Assembly (NCBI GenBank): GCA_016874945.1
Contig: VGSO01000145.1
Span: 1-7,230 of the forward strand
DNA from: Deltaproteobacteria bacterium
GTDB lineage: Bacteria > Desulfobacterota > Desulfobaccia > Desulfobaccales > 0-14-0-80-60-11
Reading direction: 5' to 3'
DNA length: 7,230 bases
This document shows positions 6,428 to 7,230 of the stretch, piece after piece. Below the pieces are notes generated by a model that saw nothing but the letters and a program-made list of their open reading frames with translations, ran no database searches and had not been told where the DNA came from. The position numbers were made by a program, and so were the translations under genes. The number at the start of each line of letters is the position of its first letter. The first letter of the stretch is position 1.

Positions 6428-6619
6428 ATGTCTAAGAAAAAGATATCTGCCATCAATTATGTTGAAGCCATTGTTTATTTTGAACCAATGAGAGGCGATT
6501 TTAATCTTCACCCTTTCATTAATGGTTTTGCGTCTGATAACAATGCCGATACTACTGAGATTATTAATAGATACTTAGAGAGATATAAAGATGCCTGGGA
6601 AAAACTTGCCGAAAGATGA
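6428..6619 (+). CDS. Small protein, candidate antitoxin for the adjacent Doc toxin
   Basis: A 63-residue protein of no family I recognise. The N-terminus MSKKKISAINYVEAIVYFEP has beta-strand character; the C-terminal third, TTEIINRYLERYKDAWEKLAER (about 42-63), is a likely amphipathic helix. No Phd-like N-terminal DNA-binding motif and no (S/T)xxxE(G/N) Fic-inhibition motif can be seen. The TGA stop overlaps the doc start as ATGA, and the gene lies 16 bases after the Ntn-hydrolase-like gene, so all three are probably co-transcribed. Position, size and coupling are those of an antitoxin upstream of its toxin. By analogy with Phd, the C-terminal helix could occupy the toxin groove. This role is inferred from context only; it could equally be an accessory protein of the neighbouring Ntn-hydrolase. 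Confidence 0.6.
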   Translation: MSKKKISAINYVEAIVYFEPMRGDFNLHPFINGFASDNNADTTEIINRYLERYKDAWEKLAER

Positions 6620-7017
6620 TATATTACCTAAGCAAAGAAGAAATTATTTATCTTAATAAAATAATGATAGATATCTATGGAGGTATTTACTTTGAAGGAG
6701 GTTGTAATATTAAGAACCTTAACTCATTTGAATTTTTATTAGCTGCCCCAAAACAAAATATATTCGGCAAGGAATTGTATCATTCAGTTTTTTTGAAAGC
6801 TGCAACTTATCTGTTCTATATAATCAAAGACCATACGTTTAATGATGGTAATAAGAGAACAGGCATGATGGCAGCTTTTCTTTTTCTAGCAAAAAATAAT
6901 ATTATAATAAGGGAACATGTTGATTCGATTAGGATAGTTAATTATGCAGAAAGGATAGCTTCATGCAAGCCAACTATAAATAATATATCCAATTGGTTAA
7001 AAATAATATCTTATTAA
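6616..7017 (+). CDS. doc: Doc (death-on-curing) family toxin, Fic fold
   Basis: A 133-residue protein with the full Doc layout. It opens with YYLSKEEIIYLNKIMI (3-18) and YGG (21-23), then FGKELYHSVFLKAATYLFYII (50-70), and the catalytic-loop motif HTFNDGNKRTG at 73-83. The HxFxDGNKR form, with lysine at the position where true Fic enzymes have glycine, is the Doc signature. P1 Doc is known to phosphorylate EF-Tu and halt translation; that this one does so is inferred. H73, F75, D77, N79 and R81 are all present and no frameshift is seen, so the toxin appears intact. Translation is coupled to the 63-residue upstream gene by an ATGA overlap and there is no good ribosome site of its own. It is AT-rich like its two upstream partners. 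No clear terminator follows before pth, 54 bases downstream. Confidence 0.9.
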   Translation: MIYYLSKEEIIYLNKIMIDIYGGIYFEGGCNIKNLNSFEFLLAAPKQNIFGKELYHSVFLKAATYLFYIIKDHTFNDGNKRTGMMAAFLFLAKNNIIIREHVDSIRIVNYAERIASCKPTINNISNWLKIISY

Positions 7018-7071
7018 TTTAATTAAAATATCACTTCTGAGATTTTCTTCCCAAAGTCTTTCTGAAAGTCC

Positions 7072-7230
7072 ATGTCCAAGCGCCTCATCGTCGGCCTGGG
7101 GAACCCCGGCCCGCAGTACGCCTTCACCCGCCACAACCTGGGATTCATGGTGGTGGAGGAATTGTCCCGGCGGTGGCGCATCCCCCTGAACCGCCAGACT
7201 CTGGCGGCCCGGTGGGGGCAGGGCAGGGGA
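7072..7230 (+). CDS. pth: Peptidyl-tRNA hydrolase, N-terminal part (runs off the window)
   Basis: Frees tRNA from prematurely released peptidyl-tRNA in the cytosol, an essential recycling step. The first 53 residues are present and unambiguous: LIVGLGNPGPQYAFTRHNLGF at 5-25, with the substrate-contacting N11 and the catalytic H21 (N10 and H20 in E. coli numbering), followed by FMVVEELSRRW. The rest of the domain, including the conserved aspartate, lies beyond the window. GC-rich composition resumes exactly at this start. Only a poor GAAAG (7064-7068), 3 nt upstream, is available as a ribosome site, which may mean the cassette replaced the native leader. A position next to prs is common in bacteria, often with the ribosomal protein L25 gene between them, which is not seen here. 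Confidence 0.95.
   Translation, partial: MSKRLIVGLGNPGPQYAFTRHNLGFMVVEELSRRWRIPLNRQTLAARWGQGRG

Noticed and set aside
5503..7064. Short direct repeats (TCTTCCC then TTTCTG, at 5503-5519 and 7046-7064) flanking the cassette
   Set aside because: Only 7 and 6 bases match, with different spacing, in pyrimidine-rich sequence where chance matches are common; not enough to call attachment sites or a target duplication.

Overview
The window reads as chromosomal DNA from a GC-rich bacterium. The gene order DUF1844–ispE–prs–pth, and serA paired with a class V aminotransferase, suggest a member of the former Deltaproteobacteria (Desulfobacterota). That assignment is an inference from gene order and protein character, not from a marker gene.

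Left end (1-386): the last 37 codons of what looks like an IS630-type transposase run into an AT-rich gene-free stretch. This stretch holds a 7-bp tandem repeat, a small GC-rich hairpin and a good sigma-70-like promoter (TTGACA, 17 nt, TAAATT). The promoter probably drives a two-gene serine operon (396-3121). In it a class V PLP aminotransferase overlaps serA by four bases (ATGA), so the pair probably converts 3-phosphoglycerate to phosphoserine.

Middle (3122-5439): a 70-bp imperfect palindrome of a dispersed-repeat type separates serA from a housekeeping cluster. The cluster is a DUF1844 protein, IspE (isoprenoid precursor synthesis, MEP pathway) and Prs (PRPP synthesis), which overlap or nearly touch. 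ispE has no ATG, GTG or TTG start upstream of its conserved N-terminal lysine, so a CTG start is likely.

Right (5440-7071): composition drops sharply to AT-rich. Three closely spaced plus-strand genes sit between prs and pth: a proteasome-fold Ntn-hydrolase-like protein, an unrecognised 63-residue protein, and a Doc/Fic-fold toxin with an intact HxFx(D)GNKR motif. The small gene overlaps doc by ATGA, the classic layout of an antitoxin-toxin pair. GC-rich coding sequence resumes exactly at pth (7072), which runs off the window. The cassette therefore looks horizontally acquired and inserted into a conserved housekeeping neighbourhood. The link between a proteasome-like protein and a Doc module is the most unusual thing here. 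A shared function (defence, stress response, or antitoxin turnover) is a hypothesis based on gene proximity only.
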